This document shows positions 1-11,034 of a stretch of 64,000 bases of DNA, one piece after another (position 1 is the first letter of the stretch; the number at the start of each line of letters is the position of its first letter). The notes under the pieces are model-generated. The model was not told where the DNA came from. It did no database searches and saw only the letters and a list, made by a program, of their open reading frames with translations. The stretch is from Acanthosepion pharaonis (Eukaryota > Mollusca > Cephalopoda > Sepiida > Sepiidae). The stretch spans positions 1,442,501-1,506,500 of the forward strand of contig CAHIKZ030000129.1 of NCBI GenBank assembly GCA_903632075.3, given 5' to 3'. The translations under genes and the position numbers were made by a program.

Positions 1-213
1 GCTGAAATCGAGTGTCTGATGAAGAGAGGAGTGAGTCAGCTACCGATCAATGCGTACATAGACGACCTGATCATTACAACATCTTTGGTCACGGTGAGTA
101 GGTGGATCCTATACAAACTTGAAAAACTTATACCTTCGGCTAGAATGAATTTCAAACCTGCTAAATCGAGGTCGTACGTTATGAAGAAGGGAAAAGAAGC
201 GGATAAATTATAT
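1..213 (+). pseudogene. L-beta LINE reverse transcriptase fragment
   Basis: An open frame begins at the window edge and reads through AYIDDLIITT, a YxDD-type reverse-transcriptase catalytic box, followed by RWILYKLEKL and a KPAKSRS segment. These motifs are typical of a non-LTR retrotransposon RT in many invertebrates. The frame runs on to about 357, but RT-like sequence stops near 213 and then enters AT-rich DNA and a TA tract. It is an internal fragment, cut by the window edge on the left and truncated on the right. It may belong to the same LINE type as the C-terminal fragments at 12.6 and 32.5 kb; that link is inference. Confidence 0.7.
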
Positions 214-1487
214 TTGCTCTACTGTGTATTGAGCACTCTTTTAAGAATAGTATTTGTTGGTTATTGGAATCTATTCCATATATACCAATCCTATACTTAT
301 ATATATATATCTATATATCTATATATATATATATATATATATATGAATCAGAATTAAGAAAATTCGAATAAAGTTGAATAGTTAACTAAAAACAAAAGAA
401 AAAAAAACAAAGAAAATGAAACATAATTTGGTTTAACCTAACTTATATGAATATAAACAAAAATTTAATTTTAAATTCTTTAAATTAATTGAAAAGCACT
501 GACTTAAAAATAGTAAATTATAAAATTACGATCAAAATTAGTTTTAGCTGTATGATTAACATGGAGAAATTGTTAAATAAACATAATAAAGAAATATTAA
601 AAAAAATAGTAATTCTAAGAGAAATCTGCAAAATAGCAACAATAATTGTAATTATCGAAAGTAAAATAACAGCCTAACTGATAATTCATTTGTAACTATT
701 AATATAATATATAAAAGCAAATGTATCAAATAATATTAACACGGAAGAAAAAAGTACATAGGATCCATCGAAACAAATTTTAAAGAAAGATTTAATAATA
801 CCTACGAAAATAATAAAACACTAGCAAAATATATATCTTACATACATACATATATTACATATATAAAAATTACTTTTATATATATATATATCTATATATC
901 TTACATACATATATATCACATATAAAATAACATATATGTATATATATCTTACATGTATATAACATATATATATATTACATATATATATTACATATATATC
1001 ACATATATATATATATATATATATATGCTTCCGGATATATTTCTAATGGCATGTCCTTCAGAATGGAAAAGATCATGGTGTCCCCCATACTAACATTAAA
1101 CGAGTATATAGGTTATCTCTTCCATACCAACAATGATAAAACGAAGTACAAATACTTTATATAGGGAAATCTATCTTAAGATCAGCATCGACCATGACAA
1201 AGAGTATCTTTATTTATTTTTCGCTTTGTTTTATATATACACACACATATATATATATGTGGGTGGGTGTGTACCCGTATGTACATTGAAATCATTGTGT
1301 GTCTCTCTGTGCGTGTGTTAGTGTGAATTTCTTACTTTATATTCTTACGTAAAAGCTTTCCTGATATATACTAGAGTTACTTCATATGGTCACACTATCT
1401 TGTTGAGTAAGGCTACATTCGTATAGGATTACTAGTAATTAACAGAAATATTTAGCCTTGTACCAAACCTAGCTAAACTTATTTAAT
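214..1487. repeat. AT-rich DNA with TA/CATA microsatellites
   Basis: TA arrays occur at about 298-344 and, mixed with CATA-type units, at about 836-1026. The rest of the segment is AT-rich sequence in which I recognise no gene, RNA or mobile element. Confidence 0.8.
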
Positions 1488-1488
1488 A

Positions 1489-1489
<1 letters not shown>

Positions 1490-1555
<66 letters not shown>

Positions 1556-1619
1556 TTTCACGATTTTGTGAAAATTTGACTTGTACCCAATATTGCACTT
1601 GGAAATATACACACACACA

Positions 1620-1685
<66 letters not shown>
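1490..1685. repeat. Paired (TA)n microsatellites
   Basis: Two nearly pure TA runs (about 1491-1552 and 1623-1685) flank a 70-bp unique spacer. The reading frames through them encode only alternating Tyr-Ile. Confidence 0.95.
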
Positions 1686-1688
<3 letters not shown>

Positions 1689-2557
1689 TATTTCAGTGTA
1701 TATTTGAACTCTCTGGGGCACTTGTCTGGCGAAAGCATTTCGTAAGTAAATATGTCATGTTTTTGTTTGTATTCGTTTTTATTTATTTATTGGCGTTAAT
1801 GTCGGCAGAAGCGGGGTGTACCTGGGCGGGTAGTCGCTTTCACGCACCTGCGCCTCAGTCAAATACTGTCGACAACTCGAAAGATCGGAATAGATTAAGT
1901 AGATAAGATTAGATTAGCCCAATCAAGAGATAAGAAGGAATCGCGCGAGTGCTCACGCCAACATACAATTATAAAAATGACATCTCCCTCTTTTGTAGAC
2001 ATACATGTCGGCACACATATACGGAAAATGATACTGTAATGTGAATCTGCTGAATATATTAAATATAGTGTAATAAATGTATTTCTCTGCATACATTTAT
2101 TACGCCATGCTTAATATCACACACACATACACACACACACACACGGGCGTATGTCTAATAGAAATATTAGCGACTTCAGTTGGTTTTAATTTTTTTTTGT
2201 CGCAAGGCTATCTCTGTGGCTGTAAGTGAGTGAATAAAAGGGACGCGAAAATATACTGAAAGTTCTCATCGCAACCAAGAATGTATGAAAATATTTAAAA
2301 GAAATGATTTTTGATTATAAAGTCATATTTTCTGAAGTGGATCAGGATAAGAAATTTTCATGCCCTTCTCGTATTATTTCTTTATTCTGCGGCAAATAAA
2401 ATTTACCAGTATATATCAAGTGTAGACATCAAGCATCAATATTAAATGGCGAGAGTCTCTTTCACTATCAAACGCAAGCAATAGATTCTAACTAGCTTAA
2501 ACAAAACTAACTAGCTAGACAAAACTTTCTATATTATTAAATCAAACATGCATCATT
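1686..2557. repeat. Unassigned DNA with a possible solo LTR
   Basis: From about 1867 the sequence begins TGTCGACA, a common LTR start. It continues through TATA-like and AATAAA-like motifs to a CA-containing region near 2093-2106. No partner LTR, primer-binding site or clear target duplication was found, so the solo-LTR reading is weak. A (CA)n run lies at 2120-2143. Nothing else is recognised here. Confidence 0.25.
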
Positions 2558-2622
2558 TATATATATATATATATCTATATATATATCTATATCTATATAT
2601 ATATATATATATATATATATAA
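2558..2622. repeat. (TA)n microsatellite at the PLE border
   Basis: A TA array with occasional TATC units ends directly at the left arm of the Penelope-like element. A second TA array (4598-4625) follows the element's right side. Confidence 0.9.
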
Positions 2623-2650
2623 GTGAACATTGAACTCAACACTCAGAGGT

Positions 2651-2684
2651 GACAGGCCGTTTCATGCTAGACGCAATCTTCAGG
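2651..2684 (-). ncRNA. Hammerhead-ribozyme-like core, PLE left arm
   Basis: Reading the minus strand: CTGAAGA (2683-2677, fits CUGANGA), a short stem TGC-GTCTA-GCA, then GAAAC (2663-2659), and GTC (2653-2651) as a possible cleavage triplet. Hammerhead motifs are known in Penelope-like elements. Folding was not computed. Confidence 0.5.
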
Positions 2685-2922
2685 CCGCAAATGATGGATT
2701 TTTCCGCGATTAATTATATATATTGGTCAGTGATGCATTGTGGGTAAACTATTCTGGCGGTTATTTTTGCCGGAGTGGGTTGTTTATTTATTTATTTGTT
2801 TGGGTTAATTTATTTTACTTGTTTTACATTTTCATTTTGTATTATTTACTTTTTTCTCTTTTTGATGTTTTATTAGCGTAGTAAAATATTTTGGGTGATG
2901 TGCTTAGGTCGCAGGCTTTCCG

Positions 2923-3605
2923 ACAATTCTTGCAATAAAACCATATTTAACGAAAGATAATGGATTGCCGGCAACACTCACATACTCACCACAGAGCACA
3001 AGAAAGGCCAACAGGAAGAGAAATATCATATGGTTCAACCCACCGTACAGCAAAAACGTAAAAACAAATGTAGGTAAAATATTCTCCAAGCTCTTAAACA
3101 AACACTCCCCGGAATAAAGCAATCTACACAAAATATTCAATAAAAACACTGTAAAAATCAGCTACAGTTTCACCGAGAACATGGCACAAATAACAAAACA
3201 AAAAACCAAAAAAAAACAAAAAAAAAAAAACACAGCATGAAAACTATCAACAAACCACCAGAAAAAATAAAACCCGCGTGTAGCTGTAGAATAAATAAAA
3301 ATGTCCCTTAAATGGTAATTGCTTACAAAGCAACGTAATATATCAAGCCACGGTAAAATCACCCGATAACGAAGAAACAGTATACATAGGAGTAGCTGAA
3401 GGACCCTGGAAACAACGAGACTATGCAGACAAAACATATTTCACCAATAGTAAAGGAAAAGATCAGCAGCCTACAACAATCAAAAACCTGCAAACTTTGC
3501 TTGGAGGAAAAATATCTATTATTACCTTCCCAGACCAAAATAAATTACTAAATAAACGATCTGAACTCATCTGAAAATGCAGACATGACAACAAATTTTT
3601 ACTAC
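2923..3605 (+). pseudogene. PLE reverse transcriptase tail and GIY-YIG domain
   Basis: From 2959 one frame reads [10 protein letters not shown], then [18 protein letters not shown], then a stop at 3116, then HKIFNKNTVKISYSFTENM. This matches the region between RT and endonuclease in Penelope-like elements. After a stop and frame change near 3300, a second frame reads CPLNGNCLQSNVIYQATV, then VYIGVAEGPWKQR. These are the YQATV and YIG motifs of the GIY-YIG nuclease with its downstream Arg. It ends with DQNKLLNKRSELI and CRHDNKFLLRYV, the usual PLE C-terminus. It is disrupted by stops and a frameshift, so it is not functional. Confidence 0.75.
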
Positions 3606-4459
3606 GTTATGTAAAAATATAAAACTGAAAGGAATAAACAAAATAATATAAAAGAAACAAGTAAAATAAATTAACCCAAACAAATAATAAACAAATTAAC
3701 AAACCACTTCCGTTGGAATAAACGAAATATAATAAATAAAAATAAAAACATAAAAACAAGTAAAAATATTCAACCCAAATATATAAATAAATAATAATAA
3801 ACAAATTAACAAACCAATCCCCCCAAAATAACCGTTAGAATAGACTACAATAACCAATCCAAAAATTGGATGTAAAATAGCTATAACTGCTATATAACGA
3901 TAGAAAATACTATGTTACTCAAAAATTGAAAACAAATAGAGTAAATAAAGATAAAATAAAAAATAAGTAAATAAAAAAAAACAAATAAAAATTAATCCAA
4001 ATAAATAAATAAATGAACAAATTAACAAATCTGCCTCGCTAAAATAACCGTTGGAACTAATAAAAAAAAGCATAAACGAGTAAAAATAATCAACCCAAAT
4101 AAATAAATAAATTTAAGTGTCCCCCCGCCAAAATAACGGAATAGACTATGGCAAGCAATCTAAACATTGGATGAATAAATAGCTTTAATTATCTTCCCAG
4201 AACAAAACAAACTATTAAATAAGCGACCTAAGCATATCACCCCACTTTTAATTACTACGTTAATAAAACATCAAAAACCGAAAAGAATAAATAATACAAA
4301 ATAAAAATGTAAAACAAATAAAATAAATTAACTCAAACAAATAAATAAATAAACAAACGAACGACAAACTCCCGCAAGAATAACGGCCAGAATAGATTAC
4401 CCACAATGCATCACTGGCCCATATATATAAATAGTCGAGGAAAAATCCAACATTCACGG

Positions 4460-4493
4460 CCTGATGATTGCGTCTAGGATAAAACAGCCTGTC
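4460..4493 (+). ncRNA. Decayed hammerhead-like core, PLE right arm
   Basis: This is the sister of the motif in the left arm. CTGATGA is intact at 4461-4467 and GTC at 4491-4493, but the GAAAC position reads TAAAAC and the short stem has lost one pair. It is probably inactive. Confidence 0.45.
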
Positions 4494-4592
4494 ACCTCTG
4501 AGTGTTGACTTCAATGTTCACTTTTATATTTATATTTGCATACACTATCTCTGATATTGAGCACTTTAACCCATAAATATAGCACGCCTTAA

Positions 4593-4597
<5 letters not shown>

Positions 4598-4628
<31 letters not shown>

Positions 4629-5100
4629 CAGCAAAAATCCAAATTCCCCTCATGTGGGTATAGTCTATTTCAAATCGGCATAACAATTGCCAGTATTCAT
4701 CGGTTCTGAATGCCTTTTGGAATGTCTGTCTGGAATTGTGGCTTTGATATATATGCTCTGTTATAATAAATACATTGAGCTCTCTGTTTTAATATTTGAT
4801 ATTACTAGGATCCACCTGGATAATACATCTATTACCTATACTATACTGACAAAATTTATTTTTATTACCACTCATGATAACATTTAAAAGGAAACAAAAA
4901 TTGGTGGCCATATATATTTATATATGGTGATCTCCTCGCGGACATCGACAGAAAACGTGGGCTGGCTGCAGTTGTCATAAGAGACCCTCTGGGGACTATT
5001 CTGGCGACGTCGCGATACGCATCAAGTTTTGAGTTCACAACGCCACCGTCCTCCCTCTGCTACGTAACGGCGTCGAGACGTATCCTCTCAGCAAGATAAT
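4598..5100. other. TA array, then unassigned sequence
   Basis: (TA)n occupies 4598-4625. The following bases hold no recognised gene. A GC-richer island at 4930-5095 has one open plus-strand frame (LAAVVIRDPLGTILATSR) that vaguely resembles an RNase H-type domain, too weak to call. Confidence 0.4.
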
Positions 5101-5215
5101 GTGTGTGGGTGTTTGCGAGTAAGTGAATGCAATGAACCAGACTTGAATTCGAACCTGGTTCTCCGATTTCTCATTCCAAGCTTCTATCCATTACACCACC
5201 CACATATCCGAGAGG
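5101..5215 (-). mobile_element. Rep-D SINE, tRNA-Arg-like
   Basis: The minus strand reads GTGGTGTAATGGATAG, an A-box-like tRNA-Arg start, then GGTTCGAATTC, a good B box, then a tail with CATTGCATTCACTTAC. This pattern matches the tRNA-Arg-derived SINEs described in octopus (OR type, from memory). Other copies lie at 7.9, 14.1, 23.8 and 24.8 kb. Confidence 0.7.
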
Positions 5216-5650
5216 ATTTAAATCTACATATTTTAAGAACAATAATAGGAAAGAAAGAAGATAATAAATTAGTTATCTGTTACTATCTCAAAAGTAAACT
5301 ACTCGTTTGAGGTTATAGAAAACGCATGCTTATAATATGAAGAGATAAGGCCTCAATAGGTCCCCAATAGAAACTTCGCGCCAATGACATGCCGATCGGG
5401 AAAAAAAAAATTAAGTAGCAACTGTATATCAAATTTGGAGCCGCAAAAAATTCCCTAGAGAACAGACAATGAAGAATGGGACCTTCCTACAGAGAAACAT
5501 ATTAGAACTAAAATTACCGTAAAGAATTAAATAAAAACGAAGAAAAACTACACCAGGGGGAAAAAATCGGTGATAAGATACAGAAACTGCCACCCTAACT
5601 GACAAAGAAAAAGACCCAGTAGAAATAGTAGATAAATCGACGAAATGAAA
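5216..5650. other. No recognised feature
   Basis: AT-rich sequence with short A runs. I see no gene, RNA or repeat family here. Confidence 0.5.
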
Positions 5651-5659
5651 AAAAAAAAT

Positions 5660-5910
5660 CTACAAATCCTGAAGAGCAAGCACTAGTAGAAAGAGAATCA
5701 GTAACTGAACATATCAATGGACTGTTGTAACATACATCTACAGAGAGCTCAAGGACCTCATGTACGCTGGGGAGGAATCGTGATCGAAATAGTAATAGCA
5801 CCAAGGGCAATTTTAGCCGACAGGATTAACAAACTAGCTTGGGAAATAAGATTAGAAAGACAGCTAGTTGCAAAGCTACTGAATGACATGCCTTGACATG
5901 ACGGAATAAG
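5660..5910 (+). pseudogene. L-beta LINE internal fragment
   Basis: The plus strand reads IYRELKDLMYAG, then after a frameshift LADRINKLAWEIRLERQL. An IY-ELK-L-YAGA block followed by a PxWKxRLxxQ block occurs upstream of RT in a widespread invertebrate LINE, probably the one with the YIDD RT. The fragment has stops and frameshifts. Confidence 0.4.
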
Positions 5911-6011
5911 AGTCCCCCCCCCCGTGAAGCTGCAGAGAGTGTTCGTTACTCTAATGCCTGAACTCAGGAGAAAATCAAGAACAGCAAAGTTATGGCTAGC
6001 CTACATTGCGT

Positions 6012-6360
6012 ACATTTTTTTTTTAAGCATTACGCCCCGAGCAAGGCGTGAAGCCACTAGGATGCAGGGGGTTGCAGAAGATTTGGAGCGAGAGCAGATA
6101 GGAGTGATAGAAGAAAGGATGAGGAGAAGGATAGTGGGTAGATCAAGGTAACTGGAGGTGTCGATTGACATTACATTTGAATAGTTGGAGATTATAGCTC
6201 TCAGGGAAACAGTAATTGGGAAGGGTGTTCCACAGGCGAGAGGTGCGAGGTATGAAGCTATTGGAGTAGAATAGACGGCTACATTTAAAAGTTTCTACAG
6301 TGTAAGGGTTTGGGATTGGAATTTGCATCTTGTGGAGGAGGGGTAGATGCTAAATTAATT
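6012..6360 (-). pseudogene. L-alpha LINE 3' end with C-terminus and poly(A)
   Basis: The minus strand encodes SFIPRTSRLWNTLPNYCFP, then ESYNLQLFKCNVNRHLQLP and a stop (ORF 6328-6143). This is the conserved C-terminal tail of a jockey/CR1-type LINE. The 3' UTR follows (GCCTTGCTCGGGGCGTAATG-type block), ending in a poly(A) stretch seen as T at about 6016-6025 on the plus strand. It is a 5'-truncated insertion, probably young enough to keep its tail. Confidence 0.7.
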
Positions 6361-6815
6361 TACAGAAACCGGGCATTTCAGCTATGCAAAGAGTGCACGA
6401 TTGTACCTACAATGAATGCTAGAATTGCCTGAAAAGCATCTTTGGTTGCATCATCAGTTCTCAGAGTACGGGTTTCATTTTGTGCGGTGAAGTGATGTGT
6501 TACTGAGCATTGCTTGTCAGGTGACCTCATTATTGAACACGTGTTGATGAGATCTATAAAGAGCAGAGGTAGGGTTACTAGGGGACAAGCGTTTACAGAA
6601 TCAGTGAGATTGATGTAGGTGTAAAGCATGCACATATGCGCCATAGTGCATGATACCATGACAACATTGATCGGTCTTACCCACAGAATCTGATTGAAAA
6701 AGAGCTGACTAGCACACGTCGGAAGAGAGATCTTGTTATATGACCCGAGTCTTCAGTTGTATTTCTAAACACAACCCCTTTGACACAAACCAAACAGAAC
6801 TATGATCAGTATCAA
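6361..6815. other. Unassigned sequence
   Basis: A 93-residue minus-strand ORF (6659-6378) runs through here but shows no family I recognise and no start or splice context. I treat it as chance. Confidence 0.4.
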
Positions 6816-6819
6816 CTGG

Positions 6820-7430
6820 TTTGATAGCATCCGATGGTGATAAAATCAATTGTGATATCTTTGAGAAGATTGGTCCCTCTATGCAGAAGAAGCTTGACAA
6901 GGTTTTAGAGATCCCACGGAAAAGAATTTCTCAAGTGCATACCTTTGTTGATCTGGAAAAATGTTTAAAGACTGATGGCCAAAATGTTCGTGTTTCTAAT
7001 TTTGTCTTCAATACTGGTTGTTCTGCTGGAAAGATGCTATTCCATTTTCCAACTTCAACTTCCAAGAATTTCCAGATGAGAAAGACAAACACAGCCGTGC
7101 TGAAACATCATCTGACTACTGACGTATCTTAATCTCAGCCACCAATGTTTGTTTTAGTTAGAGGTGCTCTCCTCTACCGAGTGAAGTGGGTGACATACAG
7201 CGACGTGGTTGCGTAACAGCTGAGCTAAGTGAAGTCCAAGTACTGGCCACTAAGCATCATTTTTGTTCCATCCATAAATGACGATCAACATTATCGAAGA
7301 GAAGCTCGAACTCCTGCTAACATACAAAGCGAAGATTGATTGAAAGTTGCTGTTCATTAAGAGCACTTCCTCCCAAACGAGAAGAACAAAGATCAGTTTG
7401 TCAAGATGTTATGTGGTTCCTTGAAAGCAG
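6820..7430 (+). pseudogene. Remnant of a multi-copy invertebrate ORF
   Basis: A 103-residue frame (6821-7132) reads SDGDKINCDIFEKIG and FVFNTGCSAGKMLFHFP. It continues, with stops and shifts, through VLVRGALLYRVKWVTYSDVV, then HYRREARTPANIQSED and HFLPNEKNKDQFVKMLCGSL. The LLHRVKW, RREARTxANI and FLxNExNKxQFI blocks recur in a large family of uncharacterised predicted proteins in invertebrates that I associate with mobile DNA. I cannot name its biochemical role. The copy is dead (stops near 7220 and 7340). Confidence 0.45.
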
Positions 7431-7545
7431 ACGTTCATGGTGGACCTGAGAACAGCAATTAAGAGCTGGTTCCACGCTTCTCAAAACTTCCCGATCAGAG
7501 GCCTTGCTGCCGGATGTAGTTTATCGTCATGCTAAACACACAAGA
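7430..7545 (-). repeat. Rep-A fragment
   Basis: Contains AATTAAGAGCTGGTTCCACG and GCCTTGCTGCCGGATGTAG, the 5' half of Rep-A in reverse orientation. A separate piece of its 3' part (CATTTAACGC region) lies at 7700-7760. Confidence 0.75.
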
Positions 7546-7860
7546 CCGCTAAAAATAGTTTCAAGTAAAAGAATGTAACCAAGTGCAGAAAGAAGTAATT
7601 AAAAAACAAAACAAAACAACAACTAAATATCTTCGGAGAATCAGAAAGAATTCTGAAAACAAAATAAACAGCAGAAAACTGATAAAAGAAATAATTGATT
7701 GTTTTGGTTTTTACGGCTTATCGACCTTTTGTGGGTCATTTAACGCAGAGGCATATTTTGGATTGTAAGAATATTTTTTTCTTTTTCTGCGAGAGAATAT
7801 TGCATTAACAATTCGTTTTGAGAATAAATATGATTTTTCCAGGTACAAGTCCTACTATTT
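7546..7860. other. Unassigned, with a short Rep-A 3' piece
   Basis: Apart from the Rep-A remnant at about 7700-7760 (GTTTTTACGGCTTATCGACC), the sequence is AT-rich and unrecognised. Confidence 0.5.
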
Positions 7861-7867
7861 AACTTAT

Positions 7868-7990
7868 AGCGGGGGGGGGAATTCATTTCTTTCGCAAGGG
7901 TGTATAAGTGAATGTAAGGAATCCGACTGGAATGCGAACTCAACTCTCCGATATCCCTTTCAAGCTGCTATCCATTACACCCACGATAAA
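7868..7990 (-). mobile_element. Rep-D SINE, tRNA-Arg-like
   Basis: The minus strand shows GGGTGTAATGGATAGCAGC, a decayed B box (GAGTTCGCATTCC), then CATTCACTTATACACCCTTG. Same family as 5.1 kb. Confidence 0.65.
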
Positions 7991-8062
7991 AGTAATCGAT
8001 AGTAATATACACAGAACCATTAGTCTAACTTGAGTGTAAGCAATATATTGCATAGTAAATCC

Positions 8063-8064
<2 letters not shown>

Positions 8065-8129
<65 letters not shown>

Positions 8130-8339
8130 CAACATACCTATGGACGATAATGGATATGTCCTCATTCACATAAATACAGAAGTAGATACTGTATGTTGGT
8201 CTGCATTTGGAGATTCGTCTCCGAGCTCTGCTGGTCAAACTCTCTGCGGGCAGAGGATACGAGACGAGGCTATGAGAAGGGTAGATACTCGTTTCGGGAA
8301 ACAGCTACCCGACCCTGTTTTTATACCCTGTCTACGGGG

Positions 8340-8389
<50 letters not shown>

Positions 8390-8480
8390 AAAAACAGCTA
8401 TAATCCGGTGCTCTATAGATATTTTATTTTTGAAACATGGTTACCCTGTCTAGCTAAAAAACATATTTTAAATATATATA

Positions 8481-8552
<72 letters not shown>
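8065..8552. repeat. (TA)n arrays around a unique island
   Basis: TA arrays at about 8065-8123, 8341-8386 and 8470-8552 surround a unique 215-bp segment (8124-8340) that stays open in two plus frames. I do not recognise those peptides; the reported ORFs extend into Tyr-Ile runs encoded by TA. Confidence 0.9.
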
Positions 8553-8553
<1 letters not shown>

Positions 8554-8865
8554 TATTAACAGGTCGAAAAAGAAAAAATAGAGCAACAAATAACCTAAAG
8601 AATTCAGATGAATGGAGCGAGTGTTCGTGCACAAATCTTTATATTCCTAAGGTGACTACGACCTATTACATGTAAAACGGAAGGACAGTTACTCATCAGA
8701 ATCAAAGAATCTCTGCAAATGGCCCAAATAGAACTGAATAAAAGTTCCCAAAATAACAGAACTACATAAAGTTAAACGAGGTCAAGCAACGGAACAATTA
8801 AAACAAAGGAATTCGGGAGAAGAAAAAGAAGTATAGAAAGTTTAAAAGGTTTTAGAAGTTAAGGA
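8553..8865. other. No recognised feature
   Basis: AT-rich sequence without recognisable coding, RNA or repeat content. Confidence 0.5.
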
Positions 8866-9186
8866 ATGTCGTTACTGAAAAAAAAAAAAAAAAAAGTAAA
8901 AACACATAGTAATGGCTGCACAGAGGACACCAGAAGATAAAAGAAATTATCCTTCATCGTTGTTGTAGAAAAAACAAAACATCAGAACAAACTACGTAAA
9001 AACAAAGACTGACAAAACAGAAAAGCTGTATATGTCACCTATGCAAAGAAAAAAAAACGATGTCATACATTAATGACGATTTAGTGGATTAAATGTCTTG
9101 TAAAAAAAAAAAAAAAAAAAAAAAACAACAACAAGAATCTGATGTTGGTTATATTTTGAAAGTGAATCAGGCCGAGATCTTTTCAG
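8866..9186 (+). repeat. Diverged direct repeat, copy 1
   Basis: Matches 9770-10060 in order: ATGGCTGC-CAGAG, CAGAACAAACTACGTAAAAA, and TTAATGACGATTTAGTGGA. It ends with one unit (GAGATCTTTTCAGCACCC) of the tandem array that follows copy 2. Several A runs interrupt it. The shared order suggests a larger repeated element, possibly once coding (a frame from ATGGCTGCGCAGAG is open for about 37 codons in copy 2), of unknown type. Confidence 0.6.
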
Positions 9187-9769
9187 CACCCTTTGTATAT
9201 ATTTATTTATCTATCAATCTATGTTTATTTTATTCTTAACTTGTTTCTAATAAGTGCAAATTGACCCAGTGTATCAGTGCGTTTCGTGGGCCTGACGTCG
9301 ATAGCCTATCAGGTTTAATTCTCGAATCTGTCTCCTCCGGCGTTGGCCTTCAAGACGTCAAAAGAGGCACGTGCTGGCGTTACAGGCGGAAAATAAGGCG
9401 CGCGTGCTCTCTCTGGTCAGGGGAGAGACAGGCGAATAGCAGAGTGACTCAGCTCGTTATAAGAGCGCTTGCCTGACGACAGAGAAAGGTTCGTTCAGTA
9501 ATTTAAGGTAGCGAATGATGGTTGTCGTGAATTTACTGGTAAATTTCTAGTTCATTCAATTTATTCAACCGTGCTCTCAATGTTATGGGTTTGTCTAAAT
9601 ATAAAAATGAAAACTTAAACTTAATCTCTCTCTCTCTCACACACACACACAACACTAGGGAAGTAATGCCTAATATTTTTTTATTTTTTTATTTTCGCAC
9701 ACAACGTCAGCGGTAGATAAAAGCAGTATGGCAGTAGCGGCTGAACCTTCCCGCCAATAATTCAATTTG
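9187..9769. other. GC-richer island with a tRNA-like segment
   Basis: At about 9425-9500 the plus strand reads GACTCAGCTCGTTATAAGAG, resembling a tRNA A box/D arm, then GCGCTTGCCTGACGACAG and AAAGGTTCGTTCAG, a degenerate B box. It looks like a tRNA-derived SINE head or pseudogene; the acceptor stem is not evident. The rest is unassigned, with (CA)n at 9640. Confidence 0.35.
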
Positions 9770-10060
9770 TGACACTGAAAAAACTAAACAAAAACACAGA
9801 GCAATGGCTGCGCAGAGAAAACCTGAAGATAAAAGCAATCATTCATCGTCGTATTCAATAAAAAAGAAATACACCAGAACAAACTACGTAAAAACAAAGA
9901 TTAACAAGACATAGGAAAAAGGTAAAAGTTGCCTATGTAAAGAAAGAAATGAAAAAAAAAATGGACTTGCTACTTTAATGACAATTTGGTGGACAAAAAG
10001 TGTTGTCCCAAACAAGAAACTCTTTAAAGAAAATTCTCATGTTTGGTCATATTTTGGTAA
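9770..10060 (+). repeat. Diverged direct repeat, copy 2
   Basis: Partner of 8866-9186, separated by about 580 bp. It leads directly into the 50-bp tandem array. Confidence 0.6.
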
Positions 10061-10064
10061 GTGG

Positions 10065-10398
10065 AGAGCACCTTATTTTGCAGTTAATAGTTAACCATAA
10101 TGGGTCGAGACTTTTCAGCACCTTATGTTGTAGTTAACAGTTGACCATAGTGGGACGAGATCTTTTCCACACCTTATGTTGCAGTTAATAGTTGACCATG
10201 GTGGGGGGGGGAGATCTTTTCAGCACCTCATGTTACAGTTAATAGCTGATCATAGTGGATCGAGATTTTTTCAGCGGCATAATGGGGCAAGATCTTTTTA
10301 GCTCCCCTTCTTGCAGTTAATAGTTGACCATAGTGGGTCGAGATCTTTTTAGCACCCTTTCATGCTGTTAACATTTGACCATAGTGGGCTCGAACAAT
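10065..10398 (+). repeat. 50-bp degenerate tandem array
   Basis: About six to seven units of roughly 50 bp, each containing ACCTTATGTTGCAGTTAATA, GTTGACCATAGTGGG and CGAGATCTTTTCAGC in order. The phrase CCTTA/CCTCA recurs near 10071, 10121, 10172, 10226, 10307 and 10357. Confidence 0.85.
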
Positions 10399-10574
10399 AG
10401 CACCAAGCGGAAAGTTGTAGTTTTTCAGACCTTTTGAATGGTTTTCAGCTCAATTATGGAAGTATATTTATGTTATTTGTACTTAAGATTAAAACATTAC
10501 TAATTTTAAAAAAATATAGGGGTTTAAGTTAAGAAACTTGTCTTGAGGTAGATCGTCGGTAAATAGCTGTTCGA
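10399..10574. other. No recognised feature
   Basis: Short unassigned spacer between the tandem array and the L-alpha fragment. Confidence 0.4.
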
Positions 10575-11034
10575 GTGGATCTTACATCGCACCAATAGAA
10601 CACAAAGTTGCACTACAATTTGCATGGTATGGTGGGTTTTAGCTGTGAGTTAGAATTGGAGGAACTAAGGAATGTAGTTCGTCTGAATACTGAAAATAAC
10701 AACAAAGAAACGAGGCGCCTGCGTCGTTTCGTCTGTGGAATAAGATACGAAGAGAATGGAGATAGTTCATTGCAGGGGCATGGCGTGTTTTGGCTGTGAA
10801 GTTCTGAACTGGTGGAACTAAGGAATAGAGAACATCAAAACATTCGACATGAATATAGCAAGAGCATATCGAAAGGAATTGTTTTAATATTTGAGAACTT
10901 ACACTAGAAAGGAGAAAAAAGTGTTTCGGTAATCTTTTTCTTAACGTTATTCGAAGTTGGTGGATCAGAGACAAAAGAAACAGGCAAAATATAGCAAATG
11001 CCTTAATTTGATTGAATTTTGTGTTGTAGGGCAA
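10575..11034 (-). pseudogene. L-alpha LINE C-terminal fragment, partly duplicated
   Basis: The minus-strand frame (131 residues, 11034-10639) contains LYSLVPPVQNFTAKTRHAP and, about 150 bp further along, YSDELHSLVPPILTHS. Both copies match the SELxSLVPP block of L-alpha, so a small internal duplication is present (plus-strand GTTAGAATTGGAGGAACTAA near 10650, GAACTGGTGGAACTAA near 10806). Confidence 0.5.

Larger units (their letters stand above)
2623..4597 (+). mobile_element. Penelope-like element with inverted arms
   Basis: The left arm (2623-2913) is the reverse complement of the right arm (about 4222-4522), by eye roughly 85 percent identical over 290 bp including indels. Between them lies a 5'-truncated coding remnant on the plus strand (2923-3600). 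The 3'-UTR-like sequence after it (3600-4170) repeats a CCAAATAAATAAATAAA-type block and a CCGTTAGAATAG-type block several times. A second copy of the C-terminal coding end (LLNKRP) recurs at about 4200-4230. Inverted or tandem partial copies are a known arrangement for Penelope-like elements. Both arms contain hammerhead-like cores, and TA arrays abut both sides. Confidence 0.7.

Noticed and set aside
1469..1738. Minus-strand ORFs of 80-89 codons here, and similar Tyr-Ile ORFs at many TA tracts
   Set aside because: They are translations of (TA)n in either phase and have no non-repeat coding content.
4930..5095. RNase H-like coding fragment
   Set aside because: One short phrase only; catalytic residues could not be placed.
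6378..6659. 93-codon minus-strand ORF
   Set aside because: No recognisable family, and compositionally like the flanks.
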